Shown here in pieces: positions 6,388 to 13,290 of a stretch of DNA of 25,831 bases. The position numbers and the translations under genes were made by a program. Source of the stretch: Clostridium sp. (GTDB lineage: Bacteria; Bacillota; Clostridia; Lachnospirales; Lachnospiraceae). Where the stretch lies: positions 1 to 25,831 of the forward strand of contig JAMPFS010000041.1 in NCBI GenBank assembly GCA_023664325.1. The letters run 5' to 3'. Within the stretch, counting starts at the first letter, position 1; each line of letters begins with the position of its first letter. Below the pieces are notes generated by a model, which was given only the letters and a program-made list of their open reading frames with translations, ran no database searches and was not told the origin of the DNA.

Positions 6388-8859
6388 ATGGCTAGAAAAT
6401 TAGACTTCGATAAAGAAATGTTCAAAAAAGAAGTTGTCAATAATGTAAAGACTCTTTATCGCAAGACGATTGATGAAGCAACGCAGCAACAAGTATTTCA
6501 GGCAGTGTCTTATGCAATTAAGGATACGATTATCGACCAGTGGATTGCAACACAGAAGGAATACGAGAAGAAAAATGCAAAAACAGTTTATTATTTATCC
6601 ATGGAATTTTTAATGGGTAGAGCGTTGGGAAATAACCTGATTAACCTGACCTGCTATAACGAGGTCAAGGAAGCTTTGGATGAACTGGGATTTGATTTGA
6701 ATGTGATTGAGGATCAGGAACCGGATGCAGCGCTTGGCAATGGTGGTCTTGGACGTTTGGCAGCCTGCTTCTTAGACTCTCTGGCAACATTAGGTTATCC
6801 GGCATATGGCTGTGGTATCCGCTACCGTTATGGTATGTTCCGTCAGGAGGTTCAGGAGGGTTATCAGATTGAAAAACCGGATGACTGGTTAGCAGATGGC
6901 AACCCATTTGAGGTTCGCCGTTCCGAATATGCATGTGAGGTTAAATTCGGAGGTCATGTTAAGGTAGAATATAAAGATGGCAAGAACCAGTTTATCCAGG
7001 AGGGATATTCTTCCATTCGTGCCGTGCCATATGATTTGCCGGTTATCGGATATGGCAATAATGTTGTTAACACATTAAGAATCTGGGATGCAGAGGCAAT
7101 TCAGGATTTCAACCTTGATTCATTTGATAAAGGTGAGTACCAGAAAGCGGTTGAACAGCAGAATCTTGCAAGAACAATTGTAGAGGTTCTCTATCCGAAT
7201 GACAACCATTATGCAGGTAAGGAATTAAGATTAAAGCAGCAGTATTTCTTTATTTCTGCTTCGATTCAGACAGCGCTTAATAAATTTAAAGCGAATAACA
7301 AAGATATACACGATCTTCCGAAGAAGATTACGTTCCAGTTAAATGATACCCATCCGACTGTTACGGTGGCAGAGCTTATGAGACTGCTTGTCGATGAGGA
7401 AGGTTTGGAGTGGGAAGATGCATGGGATATTACCTGTCATACCTGCGCATATACAAATCATACAATTATGGCGGAGGCGCTTGAGAAATGGCCGATTGAA
7501 TTATTCTCAAGATTATTGCCTCGTGTATACCAGATTATTGAGGAGATTGACAGAAGATATGTAAATTCTATCCGTGAGAAGTATCCAAATAATCCGGATA
7601 AGGTAAAGAACATGGCGATTCTTTATGACGGACAGGTTAAGATGGCGCATCTTGCAATTGCAGGTTCCTATTCTGTGAACGGTGTGGCACAGCTTCATAC
7701 AGAGATTCTGAAAAAGCGTGAGCTGAAAGATTTCTATGAGATGCGTCCGGAGCAGTTTAATAATAAGACCAATGGTATTACGCAGAGACGGTTCCTGTTA
7801 CATGGCAATCCGTTATTGGCAAATTGGATTACATCCAAGATTGGGGATGAGTGGATTACCGATCTTCCGCATCTTGAGAAGTTAAAAGTTTATGTGGATG
7901 ACGAGAAATGCCAGCAGGAATTTATGAATATTAAGTATCAGAATAAGGTGCGTCTTGCAGCTTACATTAAGGAGCACAATGGTATTGAGGTAGATCCACG
8001 TTCCATTTTTGATGTGCAGGTTAAGAGACTGCATGAATATAAGAGACAGTTACTTAACATTTTACATGTGATGCATTTATACAATGAAATCAAAGAGCAT
8101 CCGGAGATGGATATAGTACCGCGTACGTTTATCTTTGGCGCGAAGGCGGCAGCAGGCTATAAGAGAGCAAAATTAACCATCAAGTTAATTAATTCAGTTG
8201 CGGATGTGATTAACAATGATGAGTCTATCAAGGGTAAGATCAAGGTTGTATTTATAGAAAATTACCGCGTATCAAATGCAGAGCTTATTTTTGCAGCAGC
8301 AGATGTGTCAGAGCAGATTTCTACCGCATCCCGTGAGGCATCCGGTACCGGTAATATGAAGTTCATGCTAAATGGCGCGCCGACTCTCGGAACGATGGAT
8401 GGCGCAAATGTTGAGATTGTCGAAGAGGTTGGTGAGGAGAATGCATTTATCTTCGGTCTCTCAGCAGATGAGGTTATGGCTTACGAGCGTGACAAAAATT
8501 ATTATCCGGCTGATATTTACAACAGCAATGCAGATGTCCGCCGTGTTATGACACAGCTTATCAATGGATTTTATAATGAGGATACAGAGCTATTCCGTGA
8601 TATCTATGATTCCCTGTTAAAGGAAGATGTGTATTTCACGTTGAAGGACTTTGATTCGTATGCGGAAGCTCACAAGAAAGTGGATGAGGCATATAGGGAT
8701 GAGAAGAAATGGGCGAAAATGGCGATGCTGAATACGGCATGTGCCGGTAAGTTCTCATCTGACCGAACCATTGAGCAGTATGCAAAGGAAATTTGGAAGC
8801 TTGAGAAAGTTGAGGTTAAGATGCCAAAGGCGGAGACAGCAAAGAAAGCCTCTAAGTAA
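6388..8859 (+). CDS. glgP: Glycogen/starch phosphorylase (GT35)
   Basis: This 823-residue enzyme, full length for the family, removes terminal glucose from alpha-1,4-glucans with inorganic phosphate and releases glucose 1-phosphate. It is cytoplasmic and PLP-dependent. Family landmarks run in order: YLSMEFLMGRALGNN near 69, DAALGNGGLGRLAACF near 113, QLNDTHPT near 325, VKRLHEYKRQ near 545, and the PLP-binding block EASGTGNMKFMLNGAP with the cofactor lysine at Lys658. The start is an ATG behind a perfect AAGGAGG. It is transcribed alone: it has its own promoter and a terminator hairpin 70 bases after the stop. Its product would feed the phosphoglucomutase encoded at 22354. The short Lys/Ala-rich tail is not catalytic. 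Polymer preference (glycogen, maltodextrin) cannot be told from sequence. Confidence 0.95.
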   Translation: MARKLDFDKEMFKKEVVNNVKTLYRKTIDEATQQQVFQAVSYAIKDTIIDQWIATQKEYEKKNAKTVYYLSMEFLMGRALGNNLINLTCYNEVKEALDELGFDLNVIEDQEPDAALGNGGLGRLAACFLDSLATLGYPAYGCGIRYRYGMFRQEVQEGYQIEKPDDWLADGNPFEVRRSEYACEVKFGGHVKVEYKDGKNQFIQEGYSSIRAVPYDLPVIGYGNNVVNTLRIWDAEAIQDFNLDSFDKGEYQKAVEQQNLARTIVEVLYPNDNHYAGKELRLKQQYFFISASIQTALNKFKANNKDIHDLPKKITFQLNDTHPTVTVAELMRLLVDEEGLEWEDAWDITCHTCAYTNHTIMAEALEKWPIELFSRLLPRVYQIIEEIDRRYVNSIREKYPNNPDKVKNMAILYDGQVKMAHLAIAGSYSVNGVAQLHTEILKKRELKDFYEMRPEQFNNKTNGITQRRFLLHGNPLLANWITSKIGDEWITDLPHLEKLKVYVDDEKCQQEFMNIKYQNKVRLAAYIKEHNGIEVDPRSIFDVQVKRLHEYKRQLLNILHVMHLYNEIKEHPEMDIVPRTFIFGAKAAAGYKRAKLTIKLINSVADVINNDESIKGKIKVVFIENYRVSNAELIFAAADVSEQISTASREASGTGNMKFMLNGAPTLGTMDGANVEIVEEVGEENAFIFGLSADEVMAYERDKNYYPADIYNSNADVRRVMTQLINGFYNEDTELFRDIYDSLLKEDVYFTLKDFDSYAEAHKKVDEAYRDEKKWAKMAMLNTACAGKFSSDRTIEQYAKEIWKLEKVEVKMPKAETAKKASK

Positions 8860-8928
8860 TAAGAACAAATTTATATCTTTCATGGAATTGCAGGAATTTA
8901 GCAGTTGTACAGAAAGAAGAATAAAGAG

Positions 8929-8963
8929 AACCTTCTCCACATATAATTGTGGGGGAGGTTTTT
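8929..8963 (+). terminator. glgP terminator whose stem contains the next gene's ribosome binding site
   Basis: Arms 8929-8940 and 8949-8960 form a 12-bp stem with two wobble pairs around an 8-base loop, followed by TTTTT (8959-8963). The right arm includes GGGGGAGG (8951-8958), which is also the ribosome binding site of the ATG at 8967. Read-through transcripts would therefore hide that site in the stem. Confidence 0.75.
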
Positions 8964-8966
8964 ATA

Positions 8967-9932
8967 ATGAAAAAATGTATTGCATTCTTAATTGTAATGG
9001 TCTTGCTTCCCTGTGGTATCATTTTCGCAGCAAGTCTGCTGTTTGAAGAGATAACCATAGGCAATAGTAATTATACAGTCGAAAATAACTATATGGGGAA
9101 AAATGTATTCATAGAAATAAATGGTCTTTACAAAAGCATGGATGTGGAGGAGTATGTGTTAGGAGTGCTTCCGGGAACGATTTCGCCGGAATATGATGAG
9201 GAAGCATTAAAGGTTCAGGCGATTCTGATTCGCACCAACGTATTAAAGGAAATGCTTGAAAATAATACATCAGATGCAGCGGATTTATCATATCGGTATT
9301 TATCGGAAGAAGAACAGCGGCAGATGCTTGGAGAACTGCATTACCAAAAGGACAGACAGCGGTTTGAACGGGCAGTGGCGCAGACCGCGGGGAAGGTAAT
9401 CGAGCAGGAAAATTCTTTGATTATGGCGCTGTATCACGAGGTGAGTATCGGAAAGACTGCAAGCGCTAAGGAAATTATGGACAAAGACATTTCCTATTTG
9501 CAGTCGGTGGATAGCCCTCATGATGTGGAAGCAAAGCACTATATGAATATTATTACATATTCCTGGCAGGAATTAAGGGAAAAACTGCAAATGGAAGATA
9601 GCGCGAAGCAAGCCGGAGAGGGAGAAGAAAAACAGGGGGATGATAAAATTAATATTGCAGTAACCGAAAGCACAGAAAACGGTTTTGTAAAAAAATTGAC
9701 GGTAGAAGGTAACGATTTAACAGGGGAAAAAGCGATGCAGCGATTTGGGCTGTCCTCCACAAACTTTTATGTGGAAGAAATGGAAGGAGGTCTCCGCTTT
9801 GTCTGTCTCGGGAAAGGAAACTGCCTGGGAGTTTCCCTGTATGGCGCCAATTATCTTGCCCTACAGGGGGAGACTTATGAGGAAATTATTCAGCATTATT
9901 ATAAGGATGTAGTAATTGCGGATTATAAGTAA
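8967..9932 (+). CDS. SpoIID/LytB-like protein with altered catalytic residues
   Basis: The 321-residue protein starts at the ATG at 8967, eight bases after GGGGGAGG. Residues 1-26 form an uncleaved or cleavable membrane anchor. A SpoIID domain follows: MDVEEYVLGVLPGTISPEY and EEALKVQAILIRTNVL match the VEEYLxGVVxxEMPxSF and EALKAQAxAARTYAL blocks, and YHEVSIGKTASA matches HSTSGGxT. SpoIID is a lytic transglycosylase that trims wall glycans during engulfment in sporulation. Here the catalytic Glu of the EMP block is replaced by Thr71, and the C-terminal GHGVGMSQYGA block is shortened to CLGVSLYGA (Cys286 to Ala294) without its His. An acidic, variable insert lies near 205-225. I infer a structural pseudoenzyme or a decaying gene. 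It is followed by an L,D-transpeptidase and a SpoIIQ-like gene, close to the clostridial spoIID-spoIIQ order. Confidence 0.75.
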   Translation: MKKCIAFLIVMVLLPCGIIFAASLLFEEITIGNSNYTVENNYMGKNVFIEINGLYKSMDVEEYVLGVLPGTISPEYDEEALKVQAILIRTNVLKEMLENNTSDAADLSYRYLSEEEQRQMLGELHYQKDRQRFERAVAQTAGKVIEQENSLIMALYHEVSIGKTASAKEIMDKDISYLQSVDSPHDVEAKHYMNIITYSWQELREKLQMEDSAKQAGEGEEKQGDDKINIAVTESTENGFVKKLTVEGNDLTGEKAMQRFGLSSTNFYVEEMEGGLRFVCLGKGNCLGVSLYGANYLALQGETYEEIIQHYYKDVVIADYK

Positions 9933-9936
9933 ACAG

Positions 9937-9965
9937 TTGACAGCCCCGTTATTTTATAGGATAAT
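9937..9965 (+). promoter_or_regulatory. Sigma-A promoter of the L,D-transpeptidase gene
   Basis: A perfect TTGACA at 9937-9942, a 17-base spacer, and GATAAT at 9960-9965. It starts five bases after the SpoIID-like stop codon, so the downstream genes need not depend on the SpoIID-like transcript. It is a vegetative-type promoter; I see no SigE or SigF type site here. Confidence 0.65.
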
Positions 9966-10042
9966 TACTATGTGTTTTTGGGCTTATAATAAGAACAGTA
10001 TCTTATACAATTATATCAGTACAGTAAAATGGGGATGTTAGA

Positions 10043-11509
10043 ATGAAATATAAATTTTTTCTGTCTTATGTGCCGGTTATGTTCGTAGTCAGTCTGCTTC
10101 TGATTGTAGTAATTGACCAGTATAACGGAAAAGCGGTTATGGTTGGTTACCAGATGGAGGAGAAGGATTTAGGCAGTTATGATGGTGAGTTGATTCGTGT
10201 CGGTGGCACGGATGGAGACCTTGCGCTGGCAGAAGAAGATTTCTATAATGGTGAGAACATTAAGGATAATGAAATGCCTTATTGCATAAAAGTAAATAAA
10301 AGACAGAACATAGTGACAGTATACCGGGTCGGTGATGACGGATATTACAGCAAGCCGGTAAAAGCTATGGTATGCTCGGTTGGAGAGGGAAATAACACAC
10401 CGGAAGGTTTATATAGTTTGGGTGCGCGCGAAGAATGGCTGCTGTTGGAGGATGAAGTCTATGGACAGTATGCAACCGCCATAACCGGTAATATTTTATT
10501 TCACTCTGTGCCGTATTTTACGCAGAATAAGAATGATTTGGAGATAGAGGAATATAATAAACTGGGAAGCAGTGTGTCAGCAGGCTGTGTGCGCCTGTCG
10601 GTCATTGATGCAAAATGGATTTACGACAATTGCGGTGAGAGTACGATTGTAAATATTTTCGAGAGTGATTATGAAGGTCCTATGGGCAAGCCGGTAGCAG
10701 CGGTTATCAGCAGTGGTGGCGCAGAAGGCAACTGGGACCCGACGGATCCGGATCGGGAGAATCCATATATGGGAAATAAACCTGTTATTTTGGGCGCATA
10801 TGACCGTGAGATTGAACGGTATTCGGACTTTGATGTAACGGCAGGAGTAACTGCTTTGGATTCTACCGGTAAGGATGTCACAAACTATATGGAGATTGAG
10901 GAAGAGGTGGATCCGGAAACCTGTGGTCTTTATAAAGTGACATACAAAATAAAGGATCAGACAGGAATATTAACAGAAGCGACAGCGAATCTTATTATTA
11001 AAGATGAACAGCCTCCGGTACTGTATGTGGATCAGGTGGTGGATTCGATTGGGGCATATGATGTCACTTCGTCAAAACAGCTTCATGATTTGTTATTGCA
11101 AAATGTTGTAGCGTATGATGGGAAGGCAAGGCTTGATGACAGCGGAATTTTAGTTGATTATTCGGAGATTTTGGAAAAGGGATATGGAAAATGCCATGTG
11201 AAATACCGTGCGAAAGATTCAGAGGGCAATCAGTCAGAGGTTGTGGTTCTCTCTGTGGATGTAGATATGGAAGCGCCGAAGTTATCTTTGAAAAATGAGA
11301 TGCAGGGCGGCATCCACATTTCAAACCTGTTAGATGATGATTATCTGCTGAATCTCGTGGAGGCAAGTGACAATAGCGGTAAGGTAGACGTGACTGTGAG
11401 CCGTCCGATGGCATATGCAGTGGACGAGCCATATAATGTGATTTATTGTGCAAAAGATGCATTTGGCAATGTGACAACATTCAGTGTTACCTACCAGATA
11501 AAAGATTAA
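10043..11509 (+). CDS. L,D-transpeptidase (YkuD) with C-terminal Ig-like domains
   Basis: The 488-residue protein begins with a membrane anchor (about residues 5-25). The YkuD domain (about 75-210) carries FHSVPY with His154 and SAGCVRL with the nucleophile Cys182, followed by DAKWIYDNC. The usual SHGC motif reads SAGC (Ala180), a variant I believe is common in Firmicutes. After the catalytic domain come a Pro/Gly/Asp linker and two or three Ig-like domains of the DUF5011/HYR type (about 250-488; repeats such as VTAGVTALDSTGKDV, YKVTYKIKDQTG and VKYRAKDSEGNQS). It should form 3-3 peptide crosslinks or attach proteins in peptidoglycan at the outer membrane face. The ATG is preceded by a weak GGGGA. 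It sits between SpoIID-like and SpoIIQ-like genes, all on one strand. Confidence 0.87.
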   Translation: MKYKFFLSYVPVMFVVSLLLIVVIDQYNGKAVMVGYQMEEKDLGSYDGELIRVGGTDGDLALAEEDFYNGENIKDNEMPYCIKVNKRQNIVTVYRVGDDGYYSKPVKAMVCSVGEGNNTPEGLYSLGAREEWLLLEDEVYGQYATAITGNILFHSVPYFTQNKNDLEIEEYNKLGSSVSAGCVRLSVIDAKWIYDNCGESTIVNIFESDYEGPMGKPVAAVISSGGAEGNWDPTDPDRENPYMGNKPVILGAYDREIERYSDFDVTAGVTALDSTGKDVTNYMEIEEEVDPETCGLYKVTYKIKDQTGILTEATANLIIKDEQPPVLYVDQVVDSIGAYDVTSSKQLHDLLLQNVVAYDGKARLDDSGILVDYSEILEKGYGKCHVKYRAKDSEGNQSEVVVLSVDVDMEAPKLSLKNEMQGGIHISNLLDDDYLLNLVEASDNSGKVDVTVSRPMAYAVDEPYNVIYCAKDAFGNVTTFSVTYQIKD

Positions 11510-11529
11510 AATATATGAATAAATCATTT

Positions 11530-11556
11530 CCTCTATGGTAAAACTAATCATAGAGG
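11530..11556 (+). promoter_or_regulatory. Hairpin covering the ribosome binding site of the SpoIIQ-like gene
   Basis: CCTCTATG at 11530-11537 and CATAGAGG at 11549-11556 are perfect 8-bp complements around an 11-base loop. The right arm includes the AGAGG used by the start at 11565. Opening of this stem would be needed for translation. Confidence 0.5.
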
Positions 11557-11564
11557 TGATGAAA

Positions 11565-12437
11565 ATGCAAAAACGTGATAGTTCAATATTACAAAAGGTA
11601 AAGGACAATGCCTTTTATGTGGCATTAGGTTTGGGGCTTGTGGCAATTCTCGCTGTAGTGGCAGTTTATACAATGGGCCAAAGTGGAGGAAAGCTTGCAG
11701 AAGATGATTCGGACGTGAAATCGGCATCCGAATATGTGCAGGTGCAGGATTCGGATGAAGGAAATGTTGTGGGAACAACAGGCAGCACGAATCGCGAACT
11801 TGCAAGGGATGATAACAATGTCACAACGGATAATTATTTTGGCGCTCCGGTAGATTTGGAGGATACAGAAGATGAAGATTCACTGGCTGCGGCGGATTCG
11901 GATGCAGCGGAGAAGACAACAGAAACTGACAGTACAGAGGATATGGCTGCAAATGACGCGGACAGTGATGAGGCGGGAAATGCAGAGCAGATACCGGTAA
12001 CCGCGGATGCAGGTGAATTGAATTTCAACAGTGAAAAGACGATTAGCTGGCCGGTGAGTGGTTCTGTCATTCTTCCGTTCAGCATGGAGACAACCGTACA
12101 CTTTGAGACGCTGGATCAGTATCGCTGTAATCCGGGCATGCTCATTTCGGCTGGGAATGGAACAACGGTAAAGAGCGCATATTTGGGAAAAGTAACAAAA
12201 GTCACAAGTGATAATGTATATGGTAATATGGTGACGATGTACCTGGGCAATGATTACAGTGTCACATATGGACAGTTAGATACCATATATGTAAAAGAGG
12301 GAGATTTTGTTAAGGCAGGTGAATCTGTTGGAACGATTGGCAATCCAACGGACAGTTTTACAGACGAGGGTAGCCATCTGTATTTCCAAATGACAGAGGG
12401 AGAGACACCGGTAGATCCTGTATTATTTATGGAGTAG
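11565..12437 (+). CDS. SpoIIQ-like M23 (LytM) protein without zinc ligands
   Basis: The start is taken as the ATG at 11565, seven bases after GAGGT (290 residues); ATGs at 11559 and 11535 are in frame but poorly spaced. A single membrane segment lies at about 18-40, followed by a long acidic Ser/Thr/Asp/Glu-rich stalk (about 45-150). An M23/LytM domain follows (about 155-290). TLDQYRCNPGMLISA aligns with the TLxxWRTHxGIDI block of clostridial SpoIIQ, so the His and Asp zinc ligands are Asn189 and Leu193; SHLYFQ keeps His271, but the third ligand is Tyr273. It therefore cannot bind zinc in the usual way. In B. subtilis SpoIIQ, itself degenerate, forms a channel with SpoIIIAH across the forespore membranes. 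A transpeptidase gene separates it from the SpoIID-like gene. Confidence 0.78.
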   Translation: MQKRDSSILQKVKDNAFYVALGLGLVAILAVVAVYTMGQSGGKLAEDDSDVKSASEYVQVQDSDEGNVVGTTGSTNRELARDDNNVTTDNYFGAPVDLEDTEDEDSLAAADSDAAEKTTETDSTEDMAANDADSDEAGNAEQIPVTADAGELNFNSEKTISWPVSGSVILPFSMETTVHFETLDQYRCNPGMLISAGNGTTVKSAYLGKVTKVTSDNVYGNMVTMYLGNDYSVTYGQLDTIYVKEGDFVKAGESVGTIGNPTDSFTDEGSHLYFQMTEGETPVDPVLFME

Positions 12438-12488
12438 GGAACATATTCTGGAATAGCCGGAATATGAAAGAAAAGACAAAAAACAAAG

Positions 12489-12529
12489 AAAAACAGGGAA
12501 TGGTCTAGCAAGACGCATTCCCTGTTTTT
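12489..12529. terminator. Bidirectional terminator between SpoIIQ-like gene and perR
   Basis: Arms 12489-12502 and 12516-12529 are perfectly complementary over 14 bases (AAAAACAGGGAATG with CATTCCCTGTTTTT), with a 13-base loop. A T-run follows the stem on both strands. The right arm lies inside perR, encoding its Lys-Thr-Gly-Asn end on the minus strand. Confidence 0.9.
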
Positions 12530-12915
12530 ATGCAATTTGCGCAATATCCTTCAAATAATAGAGTGTGTGACAATATAGAACCTTTACAGGTTTCATTTGC
12601 CATAATATCTAAATCAGCAGCATAAGGAATAGCAGTATCCTGTACGCAGCCGCAATGCTTGCAGATGAAATGATAGTGAGGACGGATATCCGCATCAAAC
12701 CGATCCGTTTTGCCGTCACAGGAAAGCCGTAATATTTCACCCTGGTCGGCGAGCAGGGAAAGATTGCGGTATATGGTTCCTAAACTGATATTGGGTATTA
12801 TATTACGGATTTCTTTGTAGATGGTATCAGCGGTCGGATGATCCTTCCGCGTTTTTAAAAAAGCAATAATCGCATCACGCTGGCGGCTTCGCTTTCGCAT
12901 TGTTTGTTTTGACAT
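12505..12915 (-). CDS. perR: Peroxide-responsive repressor PerR (Fur family)
   Basis: This 136-residue cytoplasmic repressor has all PerR landmarks of B. subtilis at a constant offset of 11: regulatory metal ligands His26, Asp74, His80, His82 and Asp93 (equivalents of His37, Asp85, His91, His93, Asp104) and structural zinc cysteines Cys85, Cys88, Cys125 and Cys128. The Asp at position 93 separates PerR from Fur, which has Glu there. The winged helix is at about 10-65 (TADTIYKEI, SLGTIYRNLSLL). PerR blocks oxidative-stress genes until metal-catalysed oxidation of its His ligands releases it. The ATG has GGAGG upstream. Its own promoter faces, and overlaps with, that of the c-di-GMP phosphodiesterase gene. 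Its last codons form one arm of the shared terminator. Confidence 0.9.
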   Translation of the reverse strand: MSKQTMRKRSRQRDAIIAFLKTRKDHPTADTIYKEIRNIIPNISLGTIYRNLSLLADQGEILRLSCDGKTDRFDADIRPHYHFICKHCGCVQDTAIPYAADLDIMANETCKGSILSHTLLFEGYCANCIKTGNASC

Positions 12916-13039
12916 TCCGATACCTCCTCAAATTAAGTAATCGCTTATCCTTGCCCATTCATAAGTTACCGGAATGCACATATTGAATAATCAATTTTGC
13001 CTGACTGAACTGCTATAAAATAGTAATGACTCTCAGATA

Positions 13040-13069
13040 ATTATATAATGCCGACTTGTAAAATGTCAA
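13040..13069 (-). promoter_or_regulatory. perR promoter (minus strand)
   Basis: On the minus strand TTGACA (13069-13064), an 18-base spacer and TATAAT (13045-13040) are both perfect. The -10 lies in an ATTATATAAT palindrome (13040-13049), AT-rich like PerR boxes. The leader to the perR start is about 120 bases and holds no other gene. Confidence 0.75.
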
Positions 13070-13083
13070 CATTATGTTATAAT
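13056..13083 (+). promoter_or_regulatory. Promoter of the c-di-GMP phosphodiesterase gene
   Basis: TTGTAA at 13056-13061, a 16-base spacer and a perfect TATAAT at 13078-13083. It is divergent from and overlaps the perR promoter. Transcription should begin near 13090, at the foot of the large leader hairpin. Confidence 0.6.
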
Positions 13084-13091
13084 AATTCCAG
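13077..13091 (+). promoter_or_regulatory. Candidate PerR box
   Basis: TTATAATAATTCCAG matches the B. subtilis PerR box TTATAATNATTATAA in the whole left half and in ATT of the right half (11 of 14 informative positions). It covers the -10 of the phosphodiesterase promoter and lies just upstream of the perR -35. Binding here could repress the phosphodiesterase gene and affect perR itself. AT-rich matches can arise by chance. Confidence 0.4.
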
Positions 13092-13290
13092 CAAGCAAAA
13101 CAATGTCGTGCCTGTTTACAGGCAAAGACATTGTTTTATTTGCTGGATAAACAAGCATGAGCCTGAAGGACGCAAGTCCGAGAAGGCGAATGATTGTTGG
13201 GCAATTGCAATTATTATCAAACAGTATTGAAACAAGCATGAGCGATTGGGAAGGTTCACCGGGGGTCTCGGTGAAAATGAGGGTGATGCA
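13088..13290 (+). promoter_or_regulatory. Structured leader RNA with mutually exclusive helices (riboswitch-like)
   Basis: About 200 bases lie between promoter and start codon. H1: 13088-13107 pairs with 13127-13146 (20 positions, two mismatched), with an inner 5-bp stem and TTTA loop. H2: 13150-13158 pairs with 13190-13198 (9 bp, one wobble); inside are a GA/GA internal loop, GCCT/AGGC, a GAA/GAGA loop, and GGAC/GTCC closed by a GCAA tetraloop. A second copy of the left strand of H2 occurs at 13231-13239, within a 14-base direct repeat (13149-13162 and 13230-13243), so 13190-13198 can pair with either copy but not both. H3: TTCACCG at 13255-13261 with CGGTGAA at 13269-13275, right before GAGGG; TCACC could also pair with GGTGA at 13282-13286, masking the ribosome binding site. 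I do not recognise it as a known riboswitch class; it lacks the c-di-GMP-I and c-di-GMP-II consensus elements. Confidence 0.6.

Noticed and set aside
13048..13230. 60-residue reading frame in the phosphodiesterase leader
   Set aside because: It starts upstream of the promoter's expected start, has no ribosome binding site, and its bases are explained by RNA hairpins.
13149..13243. c-di-GMP-I riboswitch, suggested by GGACGCAAG and the EAL gene behind it
   Set aside because: The GGGACGCAAAGCC-like piece is only superficially similar, and the expected upstream and downstream conserved strands and tetraloop receptor are absent.
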